From contig NC_023749.2 of the NCBI RefSeq assembly GCF_000499845.2, forward strand, positions 5,365,030 to 5,429,029: a stretch of 64,000 bases of DNA, written 5' to 3'. The notes below the pieces were generated by a model. The model had not been told where the DNA came from. It was given only the letters and a program-made list of their open reading frames with translations, and made no database searches. Positions 26,160 to 41,429 of the stretch are shown here, in pieces. The DNA is from Phaseolus vulgaris. Its lineage: Eukaryota > Streptophyta > Magnoliopsida > Fabales > Fabaceae. The translations under genes and the position numbers were made by a program. Each line of letters opens with the position of its first letter. Positions within the stretch are counted from its first letter, which is position 1.

Positions 26160-27663
26160 AGATGATATCATAGGGGTAAACTTGCTCTGACCTACTGCGC
26201 TCGCTCTGATATTCTGTTTCTTTTTTATTTTCTTTATATTCTTGTATCCTCTTATTTTTTTTCTTTTATGGCTTTCGAGGACCCTTTACAAGACCCAACG
26301 GGTCCCTACCACCTTCATCTCGGAGAGAATCCAGGAGCAGTGCTAGTTTTGCTTCCACTTGACGGTAGTAACTATTATTCATGGAGTTGTGCGATGAAAA
26401 AGGTTTTGCTCTTGAAGAACAAATTTAATTTTTTCAATTGAGAGATTCCAGAATCGACATGCAAGAGCAAGCAATATGAAGCATGGGAACGCTGCAATGT
26501 CATTGTGATTTTGTGGATTAATCGGAGTCTTATCACACAAAGCGCCATTTACATTGACAACACAAGGGATTTTTGGGAAGATATGAAGGAGAGATTTTCC
26601 AAAAGCATCCATTTCCACACTTATGATCTCCGTTAAAAAATGAATTCGATCAGAAAAGGAGAGAGAAACATTTATAAATATTACTCAGGTTCAAAAATAT
26701 TGTAGGAATAACTGGATTCACTGCGACCCATTCCTACATGCGTCTGTAGTGTCAAATGCACTTGTAGATTGTCCAAGACCATCCTCAAGTACAAAGAATT
26801 AGAGAGAGTTTTGTTTTTTCTAAAAGGCCTCAGAGATACTTATAACAATATAAAGTCTCAGGTATAAACAAAGTTTTTTCTCTTGCTTTGCAACAAGAGA
26901 GACAAAAAAGAAATTTCGGTGATGTTGTTGTCATAAAGTCAAAGATTCTGCAAGTCAATCTAGTAAAAAACGGAACACCAGTGGATGGAAAGGAAATGGC
27001 AGAGGCAGAGGAAAGAATTTTGGAAAGCAATGCTCTTTTTGCAATAAGATAAACCATATTGTGGATAAATGTTACTTAAAACATGGTTATCCACCATGGA
27101 TTAAACAGAGAATCACACACGCTTTTACAAATGCGGTAGAAAATCTTGAAGAGCAGGTGGCTGAAAGATATTCTCCACAAGATAAGTTTCTAAATCATCA
27201 AATTTTGAATGCTTTATCACTGAACAAATGCAGAAAATAGTTGATATTATTCAAATGAATAATCAGTAATGTTGTCAGTAATCAACCTCTTGAGAAAGGT
27301 AAAACAAATCCAAAATCTCGAATTCTTGATACCGGAGTCACAGATCATGTAACCTGTGATATGTCTTTTTTCTTGACTTACTATGAAATTGAGTCTGAAA
27401 TTTTGACCATAGTCTTATATGAAGATTTCATAATATACAATGTTTTATTTATTATCGAATTTGCACTGAATATATTATTTGTTCTACATCCAAGATGATT
27501 GGACGAGTTAGGCTTGGTGTAGGACTTTATAATTTTGATTTTTCATCCGAGAAGAACATTTCTCTCTTCACTCAAACTGATGAATCCTTTCAGCATGTTA
27601 AAAACTGTACTCCACTAGGAAGCATTAACCACTAGATCAAACAAGTTTTTTGGTCATATTATC

Positions 27664-27825
27664 ATTTTTATTATACTTATTATTATTAATAATTATATTA
27701 ATAATAATAATAATAATATAAATTATATTCATATTATCAATAATATAAATTATATTCATATTATTAATATTGTTAATATTATCAATATCGTTAATATTAT
27801 TAATAATAATAAGTATAATAAAAAT
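27664..27825. repeat. Perfect 30-bp inverted repeat enclosing a 27-bp tandem duplication
   Basis: The 30 bases at 27664-27693 are the exact reverse complement of 27796-27825. Between them, a 27-bp unit at 27714-27740 is repeated at 27741-27767 with one change. The whole is made of ATT/AAT phrases. It sits where the copia element should encode integrase and RT, so it marks either the deletion scar or a nested insertion. Confidence 0.85.
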
Positions 27826-28763
27826 TATAATAATACTAAAGAATTTGTTTGTGGTAGTTGTTAAATTTTCTTTGATCACTGAAGGGACCTAGTTTCATCC
27901 CATTCACTGCAAATTTTATTGTATGGTGTCAAAAGTTACATAGTAATTACATAGGATGTAGATGACATTATTCTAACCGGTAATGACATGCATGAGATAA
28001 ATATTGTGTGCAAAACCAGCAACCACACCCATGCAGAAAAAGGTAGAGAATATGTTTGAAGAACCTGACATTCATGAACCTTCAAGTTATAGAAGACTCA
28101 TTGGACGTCTTTTGTATCTTGTAAATACTATACCAGATATATGCTTTGCAGTTTAACATTTGAGTCAATTTGTTCAGAAGCCTACAATCCATCATCATCG
28201 TGTCGTTCAAGATGTGCTACGATACATAAAAGTTGCACCTGCACAAGGTTTCTTCTATTCAAAGAATTATGTTTTGCATTTAAAAGCTTTTAGTGACTCT
28301 GACTGGGCATCATGTTCCATGACTCGACTCTCAACAATTGGCTTCTACAATTTTCTAGGAGACTCATTGATTTTATGGAAAAGCAAGAAGCAAAGCACGG
28401 TTTCTATCATCCTCAGAGACAGAATATCGTGCCTTGGCTTCAACCTCATGTGAGCTACAATGGTTGATCTTTCTTCTAAGAGATCTCCATGTCACCACCT
28501 TCAAAACTGCATGTCTTTAGTGTGACTCAGAAGCAGCCAGACATATTTCTCTTAATAGTAACTTTTATGAACATACAAAACACATTGACATTAATTGTCA
28601 TGTTGTTCGAGAAAGGCTACAACAGAATTTATTCCATCTCCTGCCCATTTGATCTGCAGAACAACCTGCAGATTTTTTAGCAAAAGCCCTCGAGCAAAAC
28701 AGTTTCCATAAACTTACAGCAAGCTTGAAGTTCTTTGCATACATGCTCCAGCTTGAGGGAGGG

Positions 28764-28985
28764 TTTTAAGTTTTATGTTATTGGACTTGTATCTTTCTTG
28801 TGGGCTCTGTTCCAAAACCTAAGTTTTTTTTTTCCTTTAGAATGTATAAAACATTATCTATGTAAGAGTTACGTAGTTAGAAAAAGAATGAGAATACAGT
28901 TTTTTTTTTCCTTCCAGAATAGTATTTCTTCTTCCTTGCCCACACTATCTTGTTCTTTTCTTTCTTCTTGAAATCATGAAATTCA
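28764..28985 (+). repeat. Right LTR of the copia element
   Basis: About 222 bp, directly after the purine-rich tract, ending GAAATTCA like the left LTR. Substitutions and small indels between the two LTRs show the insertion is not recent. An exact alignment was not computed. Confidence 0.75.
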
Positions 28986-29167
28986 AGACTTGTTTCTCAC
29001 ATAAATGATACTGTGTCCAACATAGTAGAAAAACTTTGAAACCTTAACTTGATTTTTACATGCTTCTTTTAGCTACATTGTATATGGTTGAGAGTAGGAT
29101 TAATTGAATACTTAGCAACGTCTTCAATTTTCAAATCATAACTTCTTGTTGAAAGGAGTGGACAAGG

Positions 29168-29171
<4 letters not shown>

Positions 29172-29217
<46 letters not shown>
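29172..29217. repeat. (AT)n microsatellite
   Basis: About 46 bases of alternating AT. Confidence 0.95.
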
Positions 29218-29222
<5 letters not shown>

Positions 29223-29272
29223 TGATATTGTACTACTTTTCTATGAAGCTATTACATGATTTACAAATATGG

Positions 29273-29369
29273 CTTTTATGCTTTGAAAACATGTTAGCCA
29301 TGGACATACAATAGATATACCTTTTATGCTTTGAAAGCATCTTATACATGGACATACAATGGATACGAG
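29273..29369. repeat. 48-bp tandem duplication
   Basis: The unit beginning CTTTTATGCTTTGAAA and containing CATGGACATACAAT occurs at 29273-29320 and again at 29321-29369 with several substitutions. Confidence 0.8.
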
Positions 29370-29385
29370 CACAATATAATTTTTT

Positions 29386-29523
29386 AGTATGTTGAAGATG
29401 ATATGATCCACTTTCTTGAACACGTTTATCACACAATAAACTAGTAAGAAAAGGAGTATGTTGAAGATGATATGATCAACTTTCTTGAACACATTTATCA
29501 CACAATAAACTAGTAAGAAAAGA
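29386..29523. repeat. 69-bp tandem duplication
   Basis: The unit at 29386-29454 (starting AGTATGTTGAAGATGATATG) is repeated at 29455-29523 with only about three changes, so it is a recent duplication. It follows the diverged 48-bp duplication almost directly. Confidence 0.9.
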
Positions 29524-30103
29524 GAAGACGACGTTGCACAAATTCGCGATTTTCCTATTCTCCTACTAAAATACAGTACAACAACGACGCAAACTTCTAA
29601 CTTTGGAGACAAGAGATTGATGACGTTGAACGATAGAAAACGTAGAATTTCGTTGAAGATAAACAACATTTTCAACATGAAGATGATGAGAGCGGAGTGG
29701 TAATGGTGACAAGAGGTAAAGAGGTAAACAAAGTGTGAAAGATAAAAGAGGATGAGGGATTAGACAAATAGGAACTTTCTTATTTTGAATTTAAAATTAT
29801 TATTTAATTTATATTTTTAAATTTAAATACAATTTATTATATAATATTATGTATTTTTTTATAATTTAAATATTTTATTTTATTTTACTTAATTTTTAAA
29901 TTACAAACATAAAATTATTTTTTATAATTTAAATCTATTTTTAAATAGTAAATTAAAGTTTTATTAAAGATTAATATTTTAAGATAATATTAAACTTTTA
30001 CTTGAGAAAATAAAATAAAATATTAAAGATAATATTTTTTTATAATAATCATATTAAAATGAAAAAAAAATAACCTTAAATAAATATAATATATTATACT
30101 ATA

Positions 30104-30135
<32 letters not shown>

Positions 30136-30767
30136 GACGTGTCTATTATTCATAGCTGCTTTCTTCATGTTATGATTCTCTATTGCTTATAAATTTGTTC
30201 TGAACGGTACTAAACTACTAATTTACCAGCAAACATTTAAATGTTGAACTATGTTTGTTAGAATGTTACTAATTCATAATCGAAACATTTTAAGTATTTT
30301 AAGTTCTGATGCATAAATTTTCTACAAAATCAAATTACACGTGTGAATAGAGTGATCTTGCGTGAAAGTGTGAAACTAGAATGAGCCATCACCTTGTTTG
30401 AAACTTCTGAGAATTATGGAATCTAATCCTGGTTATACAGTTATTCATCATGAAACATCTATCAAATAAAAATATGAGTGCTTGTTACTGACAAATTACA
30501 CATAGTGGTTGAAGAAGCGAAAAATACTGATATTTACTTCTTCGTTAACTTGTTAAGAATTTAGGTGGGAAATAGGACATCTTTTATGAGAATCTGAGCA
30601 ATGAGATTCACATCATTGGGCCAAAAATACAAGAGAATGCAAGGGAGGCCATAGAGTCATCGTAAGAGTCTAAAAAGCATATATAAATTACATACAACTA
30701 ACAGTGATATATAAAAATTTCGGTTGATAAATGAGGGGAAGTAGAAGAGAGAAAAGACTATACAGTT

Positions 30768-34467
<3,700 letters not shown>

Positions 34468-35989
34468 CGGAGAGAGTGCAATCACACAAGAGAAAAAAAG
34501 AGTAAGGGTGTGTTGTGAGAGCAAAAGAGAGAGTCAGAGAGAGAGAATGAGACCCTTTTCCTCTCCAATAGTAACAACACTTGATGTGTCACTTTTATGG
34601 AAGAAGAAAGGGTTAGAGAGAAGCAAGATAAGATTAAAAAAGGGGAATTGAAGAGGAGTATGGCATGGGAAGGATAAATGAAAGGAGAAAGCGAAATACG
34701 GCGGTGTTTGGGAAGAGAGAAAGTGGGGTGGGAAAAAAGATGGCTTTTTTGGGATCCAAAGGTTTTCTTTTTTCTTCTTTGATGTGTGTTTGCTGCGGTG
34801 GTGATGCTGCTGCTGCAGTGAATGAATGATATCAGTCACCTCTTCTCTTCATCATTCTTCTTTTCTTCTCACACCTTTGCACTTCCTTGCCTTTACCCTT
34901 TTCAATTATTATTTTCATTATTATTATTATTATTAGTGTCTAACATTTTTACTTTTTAAGAATTCTTTGTTTTCGATGGAGACACAACCATACATAAAAC
35001 CTCTTATATATAGAGGATGAGTTTTTTAACTTAAAAAATAAGGTGTTTTTTTCATATTAAAAGAATAATAAAAACTCATTTTATTGAGGACTTTCAATAT
35101 TTATAAATAAATTATTTTCTTTCCAGCCTTGTTTATTTAACAGTTAAAAAGACATCACTGAAATTTCAACCTTATATAACTACAAACACAAATTGTTTGT
35201 GTTTTAATAATCAATTTTTTTCCGAAACTAACTGTTTCTAATCAATGAAGTTTTAAACTTGGATGTTGCCCTAATAATTATGCAGTCCCTTTCGACATTC
35301 TCCTGTCTCATATACAGTATCACAAGGATTCACAACCTTCATTAATTTCATTATTCACCTACCTTATATTAGTTATTAATTTATATTATGCTTTTAGAGT
35401 TATGTTTAAAACTATTGCCATTTTATCCTCCTCAATTTTAATTATTTAATTAAACATGCCTAATTAACACATCTCTATTTTCAATAAAAGAGTGCAAATA
35501 AATTAATATTCGACTGCACAAATATCAATGAAGTCTGTAAAGCTATAATAGTAATTAATAATGGCAATTACGGATTAAATGCTTTCTCAATGCGCATTTA
35601 AAAATCTTGCAACATGCTAAATTAAAAATTATCATAAACTGTAATAAATTCATATTTAAAATTTGATTACATATATTAATAATTTACTTATTTTAATTAA
35701 TGACTTGAGCATCTCCTCGATTTGTTAAGCCGCCTCACTCACGTGCAATCAAAATAACTTTTCATTGTTTTTCGGATAAATACGCATAAGCTTTCTGAGA
35801 TGAGAATAATATAATAAAAATGATTTTTTTTATAACAGGGAGACTTTATTATTATTATTATTATTATAATTATTATAATTTATATTTTGAATCCTTCAAA
35901 TAAAAAGTTAGGTCAATTAATACATTTAAGTATTGTGTTTTAAGTTTCATTTCGTCATAATTTTACTTTATGTTTAGATTAGAAAGTGT

Positions 35990-36240
35990 CAGAATAGAAA
36001 GTTGAGGGTGTGAAGGAAGGAAAATGTGAAGTTGTTTGGATTATGGTAGGTTAGAGTGAATTGTGATAAAAGTTGATTAAAATACGTGATGTGGTGATTA
36101 TAAGGTATTTTAAATTATTTTGAATAGTGTAAATTGTAAGATTACAAATTTATCTTTGTATATAAAAAAAATAACGATTAATTTTGCGTATATTTTAGTT
36201 AATTAAAATAATTTAAAGTTTCATTTTTAAATAAAAGAAA
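35990..36240 (+). repeat. Dispersed repeat, copy 1
   Basis: Shares an ordered series of phrases with about 45370-45670: GTTGTTTGGATT versus GTGTTTGGACT, GTGATGTGGTGAT versus GTGATGTGATGGT, and GATTACAAATTTATCTTTGTAT versus GTTTACAAACTTATCTTTGTAT (a phrase of about 20 bases in each). Both copies lie in the same orientation. No coding capacity. Probably a MITE or solo LTR; the class is not assigned. Confidence 0.55.
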
Positions 36241-37132
36241 AAAATTTAAAATTCAAAGAACTAATTACATATAATTTTAAATTTAAGTATAGTTTTATTA
36301 TTTTCCATTTTATTAAACCTCATGCGCAAATTGAAGAGTATTGTGCACTGCTTTTCCATGCAAAGCTCTTAATGATAGTTTGTAAGTAAAAAAGGTGAGA
36401 AAATAAGGGCACTCTCATCTTTGCATACATCCTACGTGACTTTCATCTAGTGATAGAAGCGACCTCAATAAGTTCACTTTCTTTTCTCTTCAATTATGAG
36501 AGCATCCTCAATACTCCCATATTTTCATTCACTCTCACCCTCAACTTCCCCCTCTCACAAAAGCAAACAGGGATGATACTCTCTAATTCATCTGCGACTA
36601 CAGGGTCACCTCCATAAGCAAACACACCATTAGCTTTTTTTTTTACTAGGTTGAGATAAAATATATATAAACTATAATTGGTATTTGCATTTTAAATAAA
36701 TTTTGAGTGTAGTACAAATCATACTAGTGATAGAAGCGACCTTGAATTTATTTATTTTCATGACAATATTAATGTTTTAATTTTAAATTTTTAAAATAAT
36801 ATTGTGAGAATCAATTTTATTTATTTTAAAGTTAGTTATCTTACAATTTTTTGTCTTTAGGTTTTGATTTTCAATTTAAATATTGAGATATTTGCAAAAA
36901 AGTTTTTTAACATTCAAATTAGTGTTTGATTTTGAATTGTTAAATGGGATAAATATTCATAAATATAAGAATGAATTTAAATTTTGTTCATGTAAATCTC
37001 TATTAATATGATTTTTATGATTTAATATATATAATTTTCCTTTAAGATGTTATTAAAGTGATTAAATATATATGATCAAATGAGTTTCGGATTATGGTAT
37101 ACATATAATTAAATCAAGAAAAAAATTTAATC

Positions 37133-37500
37133 CACTACAAGAAAATCATGAAATAGAAACTAATTTTAAAAACAACAAATAATTAGTTGTTATAGTGACT
37201 AAATTAGAAACTATTTTAGAGACTCAAAATTTTGTTGTTTCTAAGTTAGTTTTTATTATTGTTAAATGATTTTTAAATTGGTATCTAAGTAGCAACCAAG
37301 ATTTTAACTACCAATTATTTAGATTCTAAATTTAGTAGTAGAAACTTTGATTGTTAATTAGATACCAATTTAGAAACCATTTAACAATAATATAAACTAA
37401 TTTAGAAAGCAACAATTTTTTTAGTCTTTAAAATAGTTTCTATTTTAATTACTATAACAATTAATTATTTTTTGTCTCTAAAATAGTTTTTATTGGTAGA
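37133..37500. mobile_element. Foldback MITE with CACTA-type terminus
   Basis: The left end CACTACAAGAAAATCATG is a typical CACTA (En/Spm) transposon terminus. The following 170 or so bases are matched in reverse complement by the right half: phrases such as AGAAACTATTTTAGAGAC, TTATTATTGTTAAATG and AAATTGGTATCTAA recur inverted. The element is therefore nearly one long hairpin of about 365 bp with no coding capacity. The right terminus has decayed (TTTTATTGGTAG in place of TTTTCTTGTAGTG). Related degenerate starts occur near 52483 and 54935. Confidence 0.7.
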
Positions 37501-40500
37501 TATTACAATAATAATATTAATTATTATTATTTACAACATTATTGGTATAAGACAATTTTATACTCTTATCAATTATTCGATCGTTATCCCGTTCAATGAA
37601 ATTAATATTTGAAATATATTAAACTTATTAAATAATGTAGTATGTTTGTTTAATTAAAATATATATTATTAGGTACTCGAGAACATTTTGGTTTTCAAGA
37701 CTTTGTTGATTTACTAGCAAAGTAGGAAAATGGAACAAATTTGATTTGACCTAAGTTATAAAAATATATTTTTTGTTTTGTTCTGTCTGTAACTATTACA
37801 AATAAGTAATTAAGGTACGCAAAATGGTCAAATTAAATTTAAATAAAATCAATTTAATTTTGAAAGCGGTTCAGTTATAAGTGAATTCATTTTAAAACAT
37901 GTTTTCAATTTCAAACACTATATATAGGTTAGTTTATAAAGTTTTATTTAAGTTTTTATAAACTAAATAAAAAAGAAGTTGAATTGAATTTTCTTGAACT
38001 GCTTTATTTAAATTAGTAAAATAGGTATTTGCAAGAATAAAATGAATAGTTATTTATCTGGAAATAGAAATAATAATTAGTGAGCATTATTAATTGGTGA
38101 AGAAAAGGCATTGCGACATGACATCCTGATCCAGCTATAATATTTTCAATATTGTTGATAAGTGGAGGAACATTTGACACCAATGGTCCCATATTTTCTT
38201 TTAACACCTCCACTAATAATGCACCTCTTTGGGGAGACACACCCCTGCATGGTTAACCAATAAATCTTCCATCAAACCCTCTTTTCTTCATCTCTCACTC
38301 CCTCACTATCATTCTCACAATAAACAAAACTACCTTTCAACCATTTTTATAAAACTTCCCCACATTTCACCACAGACACTCAGGATACCCTCTCGGATTT
38401 GCCACACAAATCTCCAACATGCCTCTGAACAAAACTCTGCACCTTTCGGATGAGTCTAGGAAAAAGGAATCTCTGTTCTTTTTTCACAAATCCAAACCCA
38501 CGTGTTCTCATCATAAAAACAACCAACAACATCAACTCATGTTATTCATATAAATATCATCATCATCAAGTAGATAGATAGAATTTTTTACAATGTTTCT
38601 ATGCTGGCATCTTAGATACAACATATATTAAACACTTTTATCATTTTATATAAAGCTGTGTAAAATCAAAATATCTAATAGGTTTACACCAGAATAGTTT
38701 GATTTGATCCATATAACATGTTTATGAGTAAAACCTAGGAAAACGTGGGTGGTTGTGTGAAAGCTGAGGCTGGGTGGATGCAGCAAGAATAGTGAGGTAG
38801 GTTTGGATTTTGAGCAATGAGAGTGTGGATAAAAAAGGACAGACGCATGTGTAACACTAATGATGTCTTGGTTTGACGCCACTCTGGTGTAATTTGAGTC
38901 TTTGTCATTGAAAGGGAAGGACATAGGACATGCCATGTTATTAATGCAGATTAATAGAAATGGTAAGAACAGCAGTGGCTTTTCATGGCAAAGGATAAAT
39001 CAAGAAAGGCATGTGATGTAACAAACCTTGCATCATCTATGCTTCCACTTTGCTTAATCCCCTCTCCCTTCTCCTACACCACCAAGATAATTTAAATGGA
39101 AACTGCTCATTTTGGAAAATGGAAGTAGCAGGGATCATGATGGTGAAATGAAGAATAAATGTTGCATATCAACTAAGATAGATCTATTTTTACACTCTTT
39201 TCAATTAATAAACAAACATGTGGATCCTATATGAAATAGAAATAGAGATAAGGATAACTTATTTTAACTCATTTTTTTATATCCGGATCTTAACGAATTT
39301 TATTGGGTATATTATATCTTCTTGGAAATTTCTAATTTTACAAGTAAGATGTTATTGTCTCCACATAATAAATAAATATTATAAAAAAATATTAATTTAC
39401 AGAATTGTAATTTATATAAGATAAAAAGTGATGGTTTTAAACCATCATCATCCATTTCGATAATGTAAACCAAAACCTTTTTTTCTCCTATTTATTAATC
39501 TTTTTAGAAAATAAAATACAATAGACAGAGTATACTATACACGTGTGTGATCTAACATCAATTTTTATTACCGAATATTAAAATGGGTTAATGTTTAATT
39601 TGAAGGAAGTTTAGTATGAAGTTGACGTTGTAGAAAACATTTGATATCTGGACTAATAATTTCTTAAAATAAAATAATTATTGAGGAGATCTATATGCAC
39701 TAAACCTATTATAACAAGTGTTTACTGATCTTATTAAACCACTATCATTAAATAATTAAAAAAAAAGTAAAATATGTTTTCTAGAAAATGGTTTGAGTAA
39801 AACTTTATAACCACTTTTTGATGAGAATGTTTTGTAGATAACTTAATAAAAATCAGTTTTTAAAAAACATGCTTTTCTGGAAATGCTATTTTCTAAATGA
39901 TAAATTAGCTTTAGACTTTCGAAAAATAAATATTGTTCAGAAAACGCTTTAAAAGTACCTTTTTATTATTATTAAAAAAGGTATCTAAGAAAATTATGTG
40001 AATTCGATCCAACCATCTTTTCTGCTTATTGTTTATACGATCCTAATGGGATGGATCTTCATTGACAATTCGAGTTTTTCTTGCTATTCTTAGGGTTTTA
40101 TCCAATTTGTGTAGTTTTTTTCTCACCAAAGACAAGGCCACAACTCAAGCCAAACAAAAAAAAACACAGATACCCGAAACATTCACACTGCTGTTAAGAT
40201 CACATCGTGACCAAATTTTAAAACTTTAATTGCCATGTGTGCTCTCTGCTTAAATAAACTATTAAATTGTTTGTCGAAACGTAATTGTTAATGTCGTGGA
40301 CGCAATGCACGACAGTATCAACAATGTCATTTAAAAAAAATTAAGAATGTCTTTATATGTAATATAATGACTAATTTATAAGTCTTTTAACACATGCAAA
40401 ACACGTAAAACGTTAGTATACTTAAAGAAGAAAACAGTTAATTGAACCACAAAACGACATTCTCCAGACAAAAGAAAAGGAACATGTTGATACGCACCGA

Positions 40501-40819
40501 TCTGAACCACAGTTTATAATAACAACAAGGACCGTAACAGCTGCTATAATGCTTTACTTTCCATCCTTCAGATATGACAAAACAAGTGCTGGTCGCAAAT
40601 GTCTTCAACCCAATAATATGTCGGCAATTTTTTTTCCCCTTTCACATTTTCTTTATCCAGAAAATAAATAAATAAACTTTTTTATTCCTTTTAAATATGT
40701 AGAATTAGGCTCGTATTTATTTAAATTTAATATTTAGCAGTGATTTTTCACTGTAAAATGATATGAAAAATAGAATAATCAAAATAAAATTGAACCGAAA
40801 ATTAGAAACACATTTGGTT

Positions 40820-40848
40820 GGCCCAATTGTTTTACGTAGCCCGGCCCA
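40820..40848 (+). promoter_or_regulatory. Two GGCCCA (site II/TCP-type) motifs upstream of the sHSP gene
   Basis: GGCCCA occurs at 40820-40825 and 40843-40848, about 145-170 bp before the start codon. GGCCCA/TGGGCC elements are TCP-binding sites common in constitutive plant promoters. I found no GAAnnTTC or TTCnnGAA heat-shock core in the 550 bp upstream. Confidence 0.5.
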
Positions 40849-40991
40849 AGAACATTATAGTTATCTGTTTGATTAAAAAAAGGAGAAAGAATTTGTTGTG
40901 TTTGAGGTTGGAGAAGGTTGAGAAAGGTTAAAGGCGTTAATTAGAAGCAGGTTCTAGATTGTTGTGGTTTGAGCAGAGAGAGTGTCGAAAG

Positions 40992-41429
40992 ATGTCAATC
41001 GTTCCAATGAACCAGGAGGAGGGCAACGCCTCCAATCTCTTCGCTATGTGGGATCCGTTCCTCGATTTTCCTCTCCCTCCTTCCATCTCCAATTTCTTCC
41101 CCGGTTTCGAATTCGGATCCGGGTCGTCGGTGAACACCCGTGTGGACTGGAGGGAGACGTCCAGAGCTCACGTGTGGAAGGTGGCGCTTCCCGGCTTCAC
41201 CAACGAAGACGTGCTGGTGGAGCTCCAAGACGAGAGGGTGCTCCAAGTGAGCGTGGAGAGTGGGAACTTCATGACCAGGTTCAAGATCCCCGACAACGCT
41301 AACCTCGAACAACTCAAAGCCAACATGCGTCACGAGGTTCTTGTTGTCACTGTTCCCAAGGTTCACCAACCCCTTCCTCCACCTCCTAGTAGGAATCTCA
41401 GGGTCGTTCAAATTGACGGCACCGACTGA
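40992..41429 (+). CDS. Small heat-shock protein (HSP20), class I-like with shortened alpha-crystallin domain
   Basis: A single exon encodes 145 aa. The ATG at 40992 is preferred over the in-frame 40959 because MSIVPMN resembles class I sHSP starts (MSLIPS-type). The N-terminal arm has MWDPFLDFPLPPS (19-31). The alpha-crystallin domain runs from about 49 (TRVDWRETSRAHVWKVALPG) to 123 (VPK). Between ERVLQVS and ESGNFMTRFKIP about 18-20 residues are missing, namely the segment that normally carries the beta-6 strand (GERN...WHRVERSSG). The consensus-I GVL is EVL (115-117). The C-terminal V-x-I anchor is present (VQI, 139-141). Canonical sHSPs are ATP-independent holdases; loss of the beta-6 loop should change dimer exchange. 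This could be a specialised paralogue or one losing constraint. The frame is intact and GC-rich compared with its surroundings. Confidence 0.85.
   Translation: MSIVPMNQEEGNASNLFAMWDPFLDFPLPPSISNFFPGFEFGSGSSVNTRVDWRETSRAHVWKVALPGFTNEDVLVELQDERVLQVSVESGNFMTRFKIPDNANLEQLKANMRHEVLVVTVPKVHQPLPPPPSRNLRVVQIDGTD

Larger units (their letters stand above)
25935..28985 (+). mobile_element. Decayed, internally deleted Ty1/copia LTR retrotransposon
   Basis: Two similar LTRs flank a broken gag-pol. Just inside the left LTR, TGATATCATAGG (26163-26174) resembles the initiator-Met tRNA primer site TGGTATCAGAGC. The gag start (ATG 26268) reads as a copia gag for 57 codons (LDGSNYYSWSCAMKKVLL) before an in-frame TGA at 26439. 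It continues beyond the stop (KQYEAWERCNVIVILWI). Next come a CCHC knuckle at 27031-27072 (C-S-F-C ... H ... C), a protease-like DTG at 27328-27336, the end of an RT (VDDIILTG at 27958) and an RNase H end (28160-28453, SDSDWASC then WKSKKQSTV). Integrase and most of RT are missing. A purine-rich tract GCTTGAGGGAGGG precedes the right LTR. Clear matching target-site repeats were not found. It cannot move by itself. Confidence 0.85.
28986..30767. other. Repeat-rich intergenic stretch between the copia element and the BSK gene
   Basis: It contains an (AT)n microsatellite at 29172-29217, two adjacent tandem duplications (29273-29369 and 29386-29523) and a very AT-rich tract at 29770-30140 ending in another short (AT)n run. 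A 145-codon frame on the - strand (29241-29678) spans both duplications and shows no known domain. Confidence 0.55.
34468..40819. other. BSK 5' flank and long intergenic stretch
   Basis: The first 400 bp are likely the BSK 5' UTR and promoter, rich in GA/CT. The remainder is AT-rich and holds a dispersed repeat copy (about 35990-36240), a 19-bp direct repeat pair (36447/36724) and a foldback element (37133-37500). I see no further supported gene. Frames near 38013-38936 overlap on both strands and have no known domain. Confidence 0.5.

Noticed and set aside
27637..27879. 80-codon frame of Ile-Asn repeats
   Set aside because: It is the translation of the AT-only inverted repeat, not a protein gene.
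25925..28995. Target-site duplication around the copia element
   Set aside because: The five bases flanking the inferred LTR ends (GCACC and AGACT) do not match. The borders may be off or the flanks mutated, so none is claimed.
38013..38240. 75-codon - strand frame and possible hairpin (AGTGGAGG/CCTCCACT)
   Set aside because: The stem is only about 8 bp before mismatches dominate, so it does not look like a microRNA precursor. The peptide is not recognised, and overlapping + strand frames exist.
40440..40991. Heat-shock elements upstream of the sHSP gene
   Set aside because: Each GAA and TTC in this stretch was checked and none has the GAAnnTTC or TTCnnGAA arrangement.
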